This document shows, in pieces, positions 9,596 to 17,584 of a stretch of DNA of 36,292 nt (the first letter of the stretch is position 1; each line of letters starts with the position of its first letter). The notes under the pieces are model-generated. The model did not search any database. It was not told where the DNA came from and was given only the letters and a program-made list of their open reading frames with translations. The stretch is from Tenacibaculum adriaticum. Lineage in GTDB: Bacteria; Bacteroidota; Bacteroidia; Flavobacteriales; Flavobacteriaceae. The stretch lies in NCBI RefSeq assembly GCF_008124875.1, contig NZ_VNIA01000009.1, positions 1 through 36,292 of the forward strand, read 5' to 3'. The position numbers and the translations under genes are program-made.

Positions 9596-11023
9596 TTAAG
9601 TATTTATTTGTGATAAGCATTTTTGAATGGTTTCCTCTTGCATATCTTCATACCATTTCATCAAATTATAAACAGGTTTGCCTAAATCTTTTTCAAATAA
9701 TGATTGATTAGAAGTTCCCTCATACTCGCGTTTTGCATCATCCGTACCTAGGTTTGAAGCAAATATTCCCGCAGCACTTACAGGTAAAAAGTCTTCATAA
9801 ACCATAGGCTCTATCGTTAAACAATCGTTTTCTAATAATTGGTTTACATCTGCTTTTGTATATACTTTATCTTTAGATATATTTTTTACTTTATTTGTAG
9901 TAAAGTAATGGAAATAGGCTAATTCTTTTGATTGTAACTCTTGATAATTATCAGGAAAAACTTTAAAGTTTTCTGTTAACAATTGGTTGTATTCTGAGGC
10001 GTTTTCAGTAGTTGGAGAACCACCAATTGCTTTACGCGTTTTACCTAATAATTCATTATACAAGTCTAGTCCTTTTTGGGTTAATGCCACACCACGTTGT
10101 TCAATCTCTCCAAAACGTGCTTTGTGTTCACCCATTTTCCCTTTTCCAAGGTTATCTTTAAAGGTTACGTTTTCGGTTAAAGCCTTAAAACTTGTTTGAC
10201 GTAATAAAATTGGGCATTTTCTTGCAGGAGGGCCTTCTATATTATCTTTTGGAGGAATATTACGAGCTTCCATACCTGATTGCACCTTATCTATATCTAA
10301 AGTTCTAGGTGTTAAGTGATTGATGTGGGGACCTTTAAAAGCAACTACATCAGCAATTAATCTGTGTTGACCAAGTAAAGCTTCGTACATTTCGTAATCT
10401 ACCGTAGCAGTATCATGCCATCGAAAAGTTTCTAATGCTTCTTGAACAAAGCTTTCAGCATCCTCTTTATTTAATCCTCCTTCTTTTTCAGATTTATTAA
10501 TTAATTCTAACGCTTTTTCTGTAAAAATTTGACGGTTTTCTAAAATAGTTTCAACATTAGTACGAAGTATATCATCATCAATTAAATCTAAACGTAATAA
10601 AGACGTAAACACTCTAAATGGAGCTTGGTTAAGCGCTGTATTCTCAATAGCTCTAAATGCTGTAGAGTGAACAGGAACACCAGCTGTTGCTAAATCATAA
10701 TATCCAACAGGATACATTCCCATAACTTTAAATAGACGTCTCATTGTAAATAATTCATACGGTTTGCCTAACCGAATTGCTCCGTGACGTTCCATATTTA
10801 GTCGAGTAATTTCTCCAGTATGTGCTAATTGCTCTTTGATTTCTGTAGATTTTGAAAGAACATCTTTATTAATATCATGTACTAAATCAAGTAGTTTACC
10901 ATAAAGAGGTACTTCGTTTTTATACATCTCAGACATAATGGTAGAGAAGCGATTACGGATATATTCTGGTGAGACAAATACGTTGGAAGTATCTAAATTT
11001 TTCACTGTATCTTTTGATGACAT
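9596..11023 (-). CDS. hglS: 2-oxoadipate dioxygenase/decarboxylase (DUF1338, HglS family)
   Basis: This 475-residue protein belongs to DUF1338, whose characterised Pseudomonas member HglS converts 2-oxoadipate to D-2-hydroxyglutarate with Fe(II) and O2. As I recall the published structure, the metal and substrate residues are His70, Arg74, His226 and Glu294. The same pattern appears here with a shift of about ten: H80 and R84 in RHGAIR, H236 in INHLTPRTLDID, and E306 or E308 in RFGEIEQRG. It is upstream of lrp and a D-2-hydroxyglutarate dehydrogenase on the same strand, so the product could pass straight to 2-oxoglutarate. Upstream is a long AT-rich gap that must hold its promoter; I see no clean TAnnTTTG box there. 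Confidence 0.88.
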   Translation of the reverse strand: MSSKDTVKNLDTSNVFVSPEYIRNRFSTIMSEMYKNEVPLYGKLLDLVHDINKDVLSKSTEIKEQLAHTGEITRLNMERHGAIRLGKPYELFTMRRLFKVMGMYPVGYYDLATAGVPVHSTAFRAIENTALNQAPFRVFTSLLRLDLIDDDILRTNVETILENRQIFTEKALELINKSEKEGGLNKEDAESFVQEALETFRWHDTATVDYEMYEALLGQHRLIADVVAFKGPHINHLTPRTLDIDKVQSGMEARNIPPKDNIEGPPARKCPILLRQTSFKALTENVTFKDNLGKGKMGEHKARFGEIEQRGVALTQKGLDLYNELLGKTRKAIGGSPTTENASEYNQLLTENFKVFPDNYQELQSKELAYFHYFTTNKVKNISKDKVYTKADVNQLLENDCLTIEPMVYEDFLPVSAAGIFASNLGTDDAKREYEGTSNQSLFEKDLGKPVYNLMKWYEDMQEETIQKCLSQINT

Positions 11024-11572
11024 AATTTGTTTAGTTTTATCACAAAATAAATGAATTTAATCTTTATTTTAGTCTTTAAAAGTAAAATTCACTTTAAAAA
11101 TATAATTTTTGAGTTAATTTTGTTTTAAAAAGATCTTTTTTAAAATAAAAAAAGTAATTTTAATTAAAAAGAAGTTCTTTAAAAATCAATTTGACTTTAC
11201 TTCAATGTAAAAAATGTTAGACTAAGAATTAATATTTTTTGTTATTTATATTATACTTTAGGAGAAGGAGTTACAAAGAGTTTGTATTAAAACTATAAGA
11301 GTAATTTAATATGTTATTGAATAAGATTTCTATAACACATCTATAAAAGCAATGAAATTACTTCGTTTTTATTATGAATTTGCTTTCCGTTACGAGAATT
11401 ATATTCAGGATTTATTACAGGCTCTGCAGATAAGATTTTTGAAAGTACAGATATGAAACTAAAATAATTGATTATATTATAATTATGAAGACCTTGATGA
11501 TTCTAACAAGGTCTTTTTTTTTGTAACAGATTGTTGTCTTGTTCGTCTTATTAATATAATCAATAATACGCT
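11024..11572. other. 549-bp gap: AT-rich, no convincing protein gene, one plus-strand terminator
   Basis: The left part (11024-11170) is very AT-rich and must hold the hglS promoter; a near-perfect inverted repeat centred on AGATCT lies at 11123-11145. The right part ends in a plus-strand terminator (11488-11522) although no plus-strand gene precedes it. A 34-codon frame (11352-11456, ATG) has no recognisable features. A short untranslated RNA ending at the hairpin, or a decayed gene, would explain it. Confidence 0.5.
11488..11522 (+). terminator. Orphan Rho-independent terminator
   Basis: A 9-bp perfect stem (11488-11496 / 11507-11515), 10-base loop and nine consecutive T. It is oriented on the plus strand and lies 50 bp before the YqaE start, so it ends an upstream transcript of unknown nature or attenuates the YqaE gene. 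Confidence 0.8.
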
Positions 11573-11728
11573 ATGAGTTTATTTAGAGTTTTGTTTGCTA
11601 TTTTATTTCCACCATTATCCGTTATCGATAAAGGATGTGGTTCATTTATAATCATTTTCTTATTAACACTTTGTGGATGGATTCCAGGTGTAATAGGAGC
11701 TTTGGTGATTTTAAATAATCCTAAATAA
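11573..11728 (+). CDS. YqaE/Pmp3 family small membrane protein
   Basis: This 51-residue gene has the compact two-helix pattern of the YqaE/Pmp3 (UPF0057) family: FRVLFAILFPPLSVIDKGCG for helix 1 with its PP kink and the GCG turn, then a second helix ending LCGWIPGVIGALVIL with the family GWIPG motif. Members are small cytoplasmic-membrane proteins linked to stress and membrane potential; the function in this clade is not known. ATG at 11573, stop at 11726-11728. It is convergent with csaA (28-bp gap). A longer minus-strand frame over the same bases is spurious. It is easily missed because of its length. Confidence 0.88.
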   Translation: MSLFRVLFAILFPPLSVIDKGCGSFIIIFLLTLCGWIPGVIGALVILNNPK

Positions 11729-11755
11729 TAAATAAAAATTTGATAGGAGAGGAGT

Positions 11756-12094
11756 TTATGAAACTTGCGCTCCGTTTTTTGTTTTTTTAGAAGACTGTAG
11801 AAGGACCACATTTCCTTCTTCATTATATATGCCTAAAACCAAACATTCGCTCATAAAATTAGCAATTTGACGTGGTTTAAAGTTGATAATTGAAGTAACT
11901 TGTTTATTAAGCAAATCTTCTTTTGTATATATATCAGTTATTTGCGCGCTCGATTTTTTAATGCCTAAATCACCAAAATCAATAATTAATTGATAGGCCG
12001 GTTTACGGGCTTTAGGAAAATCATTAATTTCGATAATAGTTCCAATACGAATATCAACCTTTAAAAAATCCTCAAATGTAATTTCTTCTTTCAT
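11756..12094 (-). CDS. csaA: CsaA-like tRNA-binding domain protein
   Basis: The 112-residue product is a single tRNA-binding OB-fold, as in the CsaA proteins: FLKVDIRIGTI at the start, KARKPAYQLIIDFG, SSAQIT in the middle, and the NFKPRQIANFMSECLVLG core. In Bacillus CsaA acts as a chaperone-like protein linked to secretion and binds tRNA in vitro; the cytoplasmic role is not settled. Its ATG overlaps the stop of the upstream Mpo1-like gene by one base (TAATG), so the pair is translated together. Confidence 0.9.
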   Translation of the reverse strand: MKEEITFEDFLKVDIRIGTIIEINDFPKARKPAYQLIIDFGDLGIKKSSAQITDIYTKEDLLNKQVTSIINFKPRQIANFMSECLVLGIYNEEGNVVLLQSSKKTKNGAQVS

Positions 12095-12561
12095 TATTTA
12101 TTACTACTTAATTTTTGAATTACCCACAACGGTCCAACTAATAAGAACTGTAAATCTTTTATAAATGAAGGCTTTTTACCTTCTATATTATGTCCATAAA
12201 ATTGACCTACCCAAGCTACAGTAAACATTACTAGGGATACTACAAATAGATTGGTATAATTATTAATCCAATTATTCATAGCAATAGACAATAAAATAAC
12301 GAAAAACATTTTTATGAAATACCAAAAACCTAATCGTAAATAAAAAAAAATAGAAACAGCAACACCAAATATAAAAGCCCAATTTTCAATTAAAGGATTG
12401 TATAAACCAAAAATGTTTTTTAAAAAGGTAGATGGAATACTCATTAAGAGACCAATAACACTAAAAAAAATAGCAGGAACACATATATAGTGTATCAATT
12501 GATTTGTTTCATTTTGATGACTTACAGCATATTCAGCAAACCATTGTTGTGCAGTTTTCAT
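12094..12561 (-). CDS. Mpo1-like (DUF962) membrane protein
   Basis: The 155-residue protein begins with the DUF962 signature WFAEYAVSHQNETNQLIHYI (H15, H24), has about four membrane helices (roughly 25-45, 60-80, 82-118) and a later conserved YGHNIEGKKPSF. The yeast member Mpo1 is an Fe(II)-dependent 2-hydroxy fatty acid dioxygenase of alpha-oxidation with essential His residues; bacterial members are not well characterised. It is first in a two-gene unit with csaA. The family call is firm; the bacterial substrate is unknown. Confidence 0.85.
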   Translation of the reverse strand: MKTAQQWFAEYAVSHQNETNQLIHYICVPAIFFSVIGLLMSIPSTFLKNIFGLYNPLIENWAFIFGVAVSIFFYLRLGFWYFIKMFFVILLSIAMNNWINNYTNLFVVSLVMFTVAWVGQFYGHNIEGKKPSFIKDLQFLLVGPLWVIQKLSSNK

Positions 12562-12777
12562 ATAAATAAATTTAAAGCTTAAATTTACTCTTTATTTCCA
12601 ATTTTTAGTAATAAATAAGTTATTAATATGAGATTAAAAGAAAAAACTAAGTGTGAAGATATTCCTGTTTAGAATAAAAATTTAATCTAAAAGGAAATTA
12701 TTATCCTGTTTAATTTTCAATATAGTTTTTTCAATCTGGTATTTAAGTCTTTCTATATACAGCAGAGTAGTTTTTGA

Positions 12778-12833
12778 ATTTTAAGTATAAAAAAAATCTG
12801 TATTTAAATACAGATTTTTTTTATACTTAAAAT
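12778..12833. terminator. 56-bp perfect palindrome, terminator of the TonB-C gene
   Basis: Bases 12778-12833 equal their own reverse complement. The inner part reads A8-TCTGTATTTAAATACAGA-T8, so either strand gives a hairpin followed by T residues. It lies 11 bp past the stop of the 12845-13957 gene and probably ends its transcript; no plus-strand gene needs it. Confidence 0.82.
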
Positions 12834-12844
12834 ATAAATATTTT

Positions 12845-13957
12845 TTAGTCTAATTTAAAATTAATTGGGAAAGCATACTTTACATTAGCAGGCTTACCAT
12901 TATGAAGTCCTGGTTGAAAATCAGGAAGTTTTTCTACTAATTTTTTAGCAGCTTCTTCTAATACTTCACCACCTTTAGGGCCTCTAGTTTGTACATTAAT
13001 AACTTCTCCATTTTTATCAATAACGAAGTAAGCATAAACCTTTCCTTCTATATCGTTAATAATAGCTTCTTGAGGGTAAGAGAAGTATTTTTCAACATGC
13101 TTTACTAACTCTCGGTTAAAACAATCTGATCCATCACCTTTAGATCCTTTACAATCTTTAAATTGTGGAATTGTTTCAACATCAGCAAAATTAATTACAC
13201 TTGTACTTTCAAGAGCGACTTTTTTAACAGCCTTTTTAACATTTGAAGGTTTTTTTCCAGGTATTCTAAACGAAAGAGGAATACCATATTTAACTTTAAC
13301 AGCTTTACCATTATGTTTACCTGGTTTAAACTTAGGTAACTTACTAACGATTCTTTTTGCTTCTTCTTCTAATTCTTCACCTTTATATGGGCCACGAATA
13401 TTCAAGTCTGTAACTTCTCCAGTTTTGTCAATTACAAATTGAACTAAAACTCGACCTTGAATACTCTTAGCATAAGCGTCAGCTGGGTATCTAAAATTCT
13501 TTTTGACATGATTAGAAATTTCTTCTTTAAAACATTTTTCTTGCTCATAGATTGCTACTTTTTCACAAGATTTAAATAAAGGAATTTCTTCAACTAAGTT
13601 AAAAGGAACTTTTTCAACCACATCTTCACTATTTAAATCAAGAGAGCCTACTAAAGATGCCTTTTTCTTAATATCAGCAATTTTGTGAGAGTTACCCATA
13701 TCACTAACACCAGTTACTGCCTCTCTTTTTCGTACAACTCTTCTTCTTGAAGAAACTTGTATTGTAACACGTTTAGATTTTCTAGAAGCCAAAGAACTTG
13801 TTTCATCATCTTTAGTGTCTTCAATAGAACATTTTGTAATACTATTTAAATCTAATGCAGGATCATCTGTAGGTGTATCACAAGTTCCTTTTGCTTGTGA
13901 CATTATTGATTGTTGAAATATTACAAAAGCAATCAATAGAAGTATTTTTCTAATCAT
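12845..13957 (-). CDS. Secreted protein with two TonB C-terminal domains
   Basis: This 370-residue protein has a cleavable-type signal peptide ending IMSQ (about residue 20), not the uncleaved membrane anchor of classical TonB, and no Pro-rich spacer. Two TonB_C domains lie at about 147-232 and 284-370, each with a YP(A/Q) motif, (I/E)GKV-type strand, FVIDK.GEV, RGP and LP.F.PG.HNGK. Each is preceded by a Cys pair (C131/C142, C269/C279) that could form a disulfide. N-terminal C26 and C43 lie in a CDTP...DLNSI.KCSIE segment shared with the next gene upstream. Pipelines call such proteins energy transducer TonB, but without an anchor force transfer is doubtful. A periplasmic or outer-membrane binding role is my inference. 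Confidence 0.83.
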   Translation of the reverse strand: MIRKILLLIAFVIFQQSIMSQAKGTCDTPTDDPALDLNSITKCSIEDTKDDETSSLASRKSKRVTIQVSSRRRVVRKREAVTGVSDMGNSHKIADIKKKASLVGSLDLNSEDVVEKVPFNLVEEIPLFKSCEKVAIYEQEKCFKEEISNHVKKNFRYPADAYAKSIQGRVLVQFVIDKTGEVTDLNIRGPYKGEELEEEAKRIVSKLPKFKPGKHNGKAVKVKYGIPLSFRIPGKKPSNVKKAVKKVALESTSVINFADVETIPQFKDCKGSKGDGSDCFNRELVKHVEKYFSYPQEAIINDIEGKVYAYFVIDKNGEVINVQTRGPKGGEVLEEAAKKLVEKLPDFQPGLHNGKPANVKYAFPINFKLD

Positions 13958-14067
13958 AGTTTTAGGGATTAGGGATTAATTTACGCCACTAAAGTACTAA
14001 AATTTAATCATATAATAAATTTCATTTATGTTTTTTTTTAACAAATGTTAATAAGTTATTTTTTTAG

Positions 14068-14754
14068 TTAATCTAAAGTAAAATTAATAGGTAAACTATA
14101 CTTTACATTTACTGGAAATCCCTTGTGTTTACCTGGTGTAAATGAAGGTAGTTTATTAATAACTCTTTTTACTTCTTCTTCCAGTCTATTTGCATTTTTA
14201 GGTCCTCTAACTTGAAGGTTTACGACTTTACCTTTTATGTCAATAACAAATTGTATGAAAACTTTTCCATTTATTCCATTGTCAGAGGCTCTTTCTGGAT
14301 AAAAGTTTGTTGCAAAATGATTAGAAATTTCATCATTAAAACATTTTGTTTTTTTTTCATTTTTCATATTATGGCAATCTGGAAATAAAGGTATTTCATC
14401 TACAACAGAAAAAAGTACTTCTTGTGAAGAAATTTTTAAGGATTTTTCTGTTATTGAATTTTCAACTAGAATATTTCCAACAACATTTTGTAAACCATTA
14501 GTGTTATTAAGGCTTGTAGCTTCTTTTTTTCTTTTTCTAATATAGTGTGAAGATCTATTCTTAGTATAAGAAGAAACATTAAGTGTAACTTTTCTAGTAT
14601 TTGCAGAATCTTTGAGCTCTTCTATTGAGCATTTAGAAATTGAGTTAAGATCTATAATGTCTTCTTCAGGAGTATCACATGTTTTTTGGCTTTGACAGAA
14701 ACTATTTAAAGAAAAAAAATAAAGAAGGGTAGTAAAAATAATATAATTTTTCAT
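14068..14754 (-). CDS. Secreted single TonB-C-domain protein, paralogue of neighbour
   Basis: The 228-residue protein shares architecture and motifs with the downstream 370-residue one: signal peptide ending NSFC before Q21 (not a proper lipobox), the KTCDTPEEDIIDLNSISKCS segment at 25-43, a Cys pair C127/C138, and one TonB_C domain at about 140-228 ending NVKYSLPINFTLD. It is upstream by 110 bp on the same strand with no clear terminator between, so co-transcription is likely. The tandem pair probably arose by duplication, with an added domain in the partner. No uncleaved transmembrane anchor is seen. Confidence 0.82.
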   Translation of the reverse strand: MKNYIIFTTLLYFFSLNSFCQSQKTCDTPEEDIIDLNSISKCSIEELKDSANTRKVTLNVSSYTKNRSSHYIRKRKKEATSLNNTNGLQNVVGNILVENSITEKSLKISSQEVLFSVVDEIPLFPDCHNMKNEKKTKCFNDEISNHFATNFYPERASDNGINGKVFIQFVIDIKGKVVNLQVRGPKNANRLEEEVKRVINKLPSFTPGKHKGFPVNVKYSLPINFTLD

Positions 14755-14906
14755 TTAGGTAAGGGTTTGAAATTTCTTACGCAAAGATTGAAAGTTTATA
14801 TTTTTTTGAAGTAAATCTAATATTAGTACTTAGTTAGGTTATTGTTGTAATTCCTCTATTAATGTAAAGATGAATAAAATTTATAGTTAAGAACGTTATT
14901 TAATAG

Positions 14907-14948
14907 TTAATTAAAAAAGGCTAGAATGTTCTAACCTTTTTTAATTAA
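14907..14948 (-). terminator. Long hairpin terminator of prfC-omp-PPIase operon
   Basis: A 20-bp-arm inverted repeat (14907-14926 / 14929-14948) has one non-Watson-Crick pair that is G-U in minus-strand RNA and C-A in plus-strand RNA. The wobble favours minus-strand use, after the cyclophilin-FKBP gene. A very short loop forces opening of the top pairs. Confidence 0.8.
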
Positions 14949-14987
14949 ACTAGTATAATTTTATGTTTAAATAATAGAGAGAAATAA

Positions 14988-15917
14988 TTATTTCACATCC
15001 ATCAATTCAACATCAAAAATTAGAGTTGCGCTTGGTGGAATAACACCTCCAGCTCCAGCTTCTCCATATGCTAAGTTAGACGGAATTACTAAACGAGCTT
15101 TATCACCCACTTGTAATAACTGAATTCCTTCGTCCCAACCAGCAATAACTTGTCCAACACCAATAGCAAAATCAATTGGTTGTTTACGCTTGTATGAAGA
15201 ATCAAATACAGTTCCGTCTAATAATTGACCTTTATAATGTACAGAAACGGTTGCTCCTTTAGTTGCTTTTTTTCCTTCTCCTTTTTGTAAGATTTTGTAA
15301 CGTAAGCCACTTGGAGTTTCGTCATAACCAGCAGCTACAGAGTCTAATAATTCCTTTTGCTTTGCTATTTCAGCAGCTTCTCTCTTTTCACGTTCTCCTT
15401 CAAAAGTTCTAAAAGCTTCTACTGCGTTCCACTTTTCAGCAACATCACCAACGCGAACAATTTCTATTTGCATTTCATCTCCTTGAGCAACAGTATCAAC
15501 TACATCTTGTCCTTCAATAACACTTCCAAAAACAGTGTGCTTACCGTCTAACCATGGAGTTGCAACATGCGTGATGAAAAATTGAGAACCATTAGTGGCA
15601 GGTCCTGCATTTGCCATAGATAATTTACCAGGTGCATCATGTTTTAAATCAGGATGAATTTCATCATCAAACTTATAGCCAGGATTACCAGTTCCTGTTC
15701 CTTGTGGACAACCACCTTGAATCATAAAGTCAGGAATTACACGGTGAAATTTTAATCCGTTATAATAAGGTGTTCCTTGTGGCTTTGCCGAATTTTCTAA
15801 GTTTCCTTCTGCTAAAGCAACAAAATTACCTACAGTTCCTGGTGTTTTTTCGTATTCTAAATTCACTAAAATATCTCCTTTTGGAGTAGTGAACTTTGCG
15901 TAAATTCCGTTATTCAT
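14988..15917 (-). CDS. Dual-family peptidyl-prolyl isomerase: cyclophilin-FKBP fusion
   Basis: This 309-residue protein joins a cyclophilin domain (about 1-165) and an FKBP domain (about 200-309) by a charged helical linker (about 168-195). Cyclophilin active-site residues are visible: [13 protein letters not shown] with R59, F64 and Q67, NGSQFFI (110-116), W122 and H127. The FKBP part has [29 protein letters not shown] and AYGEAG...[13 protein letters not shown] with its key aromatics. Cyclophilin-linker-FKBP (CFBP) proteins are known in flavobacteria. There is no signal peptide, so it acts in the cytoplasm. It is the last gene of the prfC operon, 26 bp after an outer-membrane protein gene. 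Confidence 0.93.
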   Translation of the reverse strand: MNNGIYAKFTTPKGDILVNLEYEKTPGTVGNFVALAEGNLENSAKPQGTPYYNGLKFHRVIPDFMIQGGCPQGTGTGNPGYKFDDEIHPDLKHDAPGKLSMANAGPATNGSQFFITHVATPWLDGKHTVFGSVIEGQDVVDTVAQGDEMQIEIVRVGDVAEKWNAVEAFRTFEGEREKREAAEIAKQKELLDSVAAGYDETPSGLRYKILQKGEGKKATKGATVSVHYKGQLLDGTVFDSSYKRKQPIDFAIGVGQVIAGWDEGIQLLQVGDKARLVIPSNLAYGEAGAGGVIPPSATLIFDVELMDVK

Positions 15918-15943
15918 TTTCTTAATTTTAATTCTATTCTTAT

Positions 15944-17584
15944 TTATTTTGATACGGATAAAGTAGCAAAACTGAAACTTAATCCGATATTTATGTTTGT
16001 TGCGTTTACATTACCAAATGGAGAATATAATTTACCACCCGATGCTGTAATTGAAAAGTCATTAGCTAATTCGTAATTAAAACCAGCGGTTGGTCTCATA
16101 ACAATACCTTCATCAGTATCTACACCGGCACCACCAGCGGCGCCTCCAACTAAATCAATAAAACCAGTCAGTTTATTTTTAAAAAAAGGATTTGTTTTAA
16201 AGCCTAAGCCTGCTAATCCATGTGCATATCCACCAGATCTTCCTCCATAGGCAAAACCAGCTTCACCAATTAAATAGATATTTTTAGTAATATCATAATT
16301 AAACTGAAGCGCTAATAACTGTAAATCAACGGATAAAATATCATTTGGATCATCTGTTTTAGCAACTTCAAAATAGGTTTGATTTTCTAAACTAACCGTA
16401 ATTCCTTGCGTTTTAAAATAGGAAATGTTTTCTTCGGAAGAATTCTGAGTTCCTCCATTTAATCCAAAATATTTGATGCCGAAACCGATAGTGTAAGCTT
16501 CCAAATCACCATCTAACGCTCTGTAATAACCACCGTGCCCGCTTAAAGCGAAATTGTTAGCTAGCTTTAAGTCAATTCCTGCAGAAGGATACATGGTTAA
16601 ACCACCTTCAGGAGCTACGCGACCACCAGCAGCACCAATACCAAACTTTATAGATAAGTTGATATACTTTGATTGGTAAGGATGATAACCTGCTCCAAAA
16701 AATAAATCCATAAAGCCAGCACGTAAACCTTTGTATATAGCATCGGTATGTGCAAATACAAAGGTTTTTTTATTTATATATTTCTGATATTCAAAACCTA
16801 ACACATATAAGGTTTCGTCAAGTTTTGTGCCATTGTCTTTTTTAGATTTTCCGAAAGGACGAAAGAAGTCAAAACGGACTTGTTGTGCATTTTTGACAAT
16901 TGGTTTCTGCCAAAAGTTGTCATTTGAAAGGTTCGTTGCTATAAAATTTTTGTGAGCATTGTCATAATCCGTTAAGCGCAAAACACTTGGTATTTCAATA
17001 AAAACTGAAATAGCATCATCTTTAATTTTTCCAGAGAAGAAGTCGATATAACTATATTGAACTCCCACCGAATAGTTTTTATGTTTGTATTGTAAACCAA
17101 TATTGGTATTGATAAAAGCTCCATCGTTTACATATTTTCTGTATCCACCACCTCCGCCAAAATGGAAGTTAGCATCAAAATATAAGTTTTTATAAAGTTG
17201 TTTATTAATACCTAATTCAGTTCCCAGCGTAAATAAACCTCCTTGATCACCAGTAACTGCAAAATGAATTGCAACACCACTATACAGCCAATCGTTAAAA
17301 GGTACTTGATAATGCAATCCGGTTAAACCCATAGTTGGTTTTAATTCTGGAAAATCATCCGAAGGCATAGAAACAGGAATAAAATTCAAACGAACTTTAT
17401 TATTGAGTTCTTTTCCTTTTAAGGTTGAAATATTTTCTTGCGAAAAGGAAGACCAAGATAAAAGAATTAAAAACCAAGATAAAAAGACGTCATTACGAAC
17501 GGAGTGAAGTAATCTTTTTAATAAGGTTGCTTCATTCCTATTAAAGACAATACCTTTATTGTTTTCTGTCTTACTCAAACTCAC
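15944..17584 (-). CDS. Predicted outer-membrane beta-barrel protein with three internal repeats
   Basis: I do not recognise a named family. The 546-residue frame starts at GTG (17584), overlapping prfC by 14 bp; TTG at 17578 is the only other early start. A hydrophobic segment [17 protein letters not shown] (33-49) is a signal peptide with cleavage before Q or E. The rest is glycine-rich with alternating strands and at least three related units at about 95-200, 272-375 and 433-540; the last two share GAAGG....EG(G/I)..M.P.AG...(K/E)LAN(N/D)F. Residues 16-33, the signal-peptide n-region, are encoded by an intergenic-type repeat (17486-17540). Operon partner of prfC and a cyclophilin-FKBP. Outer-membrane location is inference from pattern. 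Confidence 0.72.
   Translation of the reverse strand: MSLSKTENNKGIVFNRNEATLLKRLLHSVRNDVFLSWFLILLSWSSFSQENISTLKGKELNNKVRLNFIPVSMPSDDFPELKPTMGLTGLHYQVPFNDWLYSGVAIHFAVTGDQGGLFTLGTELGINKQLYKNLYFDANFHFGGGGGYRKYVNDGAFINTNIGLQYKHKNYSVGVQYSYIDFFSGKIKDDAISVFIEIPSVLRLTDYDNAHKNFIATNLSNDNFWQKPIVKNAQQVRFDFFRPFGKSKKDNGTKLDETLYVLGFEYQKYINKKTFVFAHTDAIYKGLRAGFMDLFFGAGYHPYQSKYINLSIKFGIGAAGGRVAPEGGLTMYPSAGIDLKLANNFALSGHGGYYRALDGDLEAYTIGFGIKYFGLNGGTQNSSEENISYFKTQGITVSLENQTYFEVAKTDDPNDILSVDLQLLALQFNYDITKNIYLIGEAGFAYGGRSGGYAHGLAGLGFKTNPFFKNKLTGFIDLVGGAAGGAGVDTDEGIVMRPTAGFNYELANDFSITASGGKLYSPFGNVNATNINIGLSFSFATLSVSK
17486..17540. repeat. Intergenic-type hairpin repeat, copy A, inside coding sequence
   Basis: The left arm matches copy B at 35076-35150 (GTCATTACGA, GAAGTAATCT) and the right arm has GTTGCTTCATTC. 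These are dispersed repeats of the GTCATT(A/G)CGA...GCAATCT type that I associate with flavobacterial intergenic regions. Here the copy lies within the first 35 codons of the outer-membrane protein frame. Confidence 0.72.

Noticed and set aside
11340..11400. Weak resemblance to the GTCATTACGA hairpin repeat
   Set aside because: Only short scattered matches (GCAATGAAATTACTTCG); arms do not pair as in copies A and B.
11352..11456. 34-codon plus-strand frame before the orphan terminator
   Set aside because: No known motif or clear ribosome site; kept only as a possible element in the gap entry.
11560..11823. 87-codon minus-strand frame
   Set aside because: It overlaps csaA in another frame and is antisense to the better supported YqaE/Pmp3 gene.
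14031..14065. Hairpin with long T/A run between the two TonB-C genes
   Set aside because: On the minus strand the run after the stem is A, not T, so it is not a terminator for these genes.
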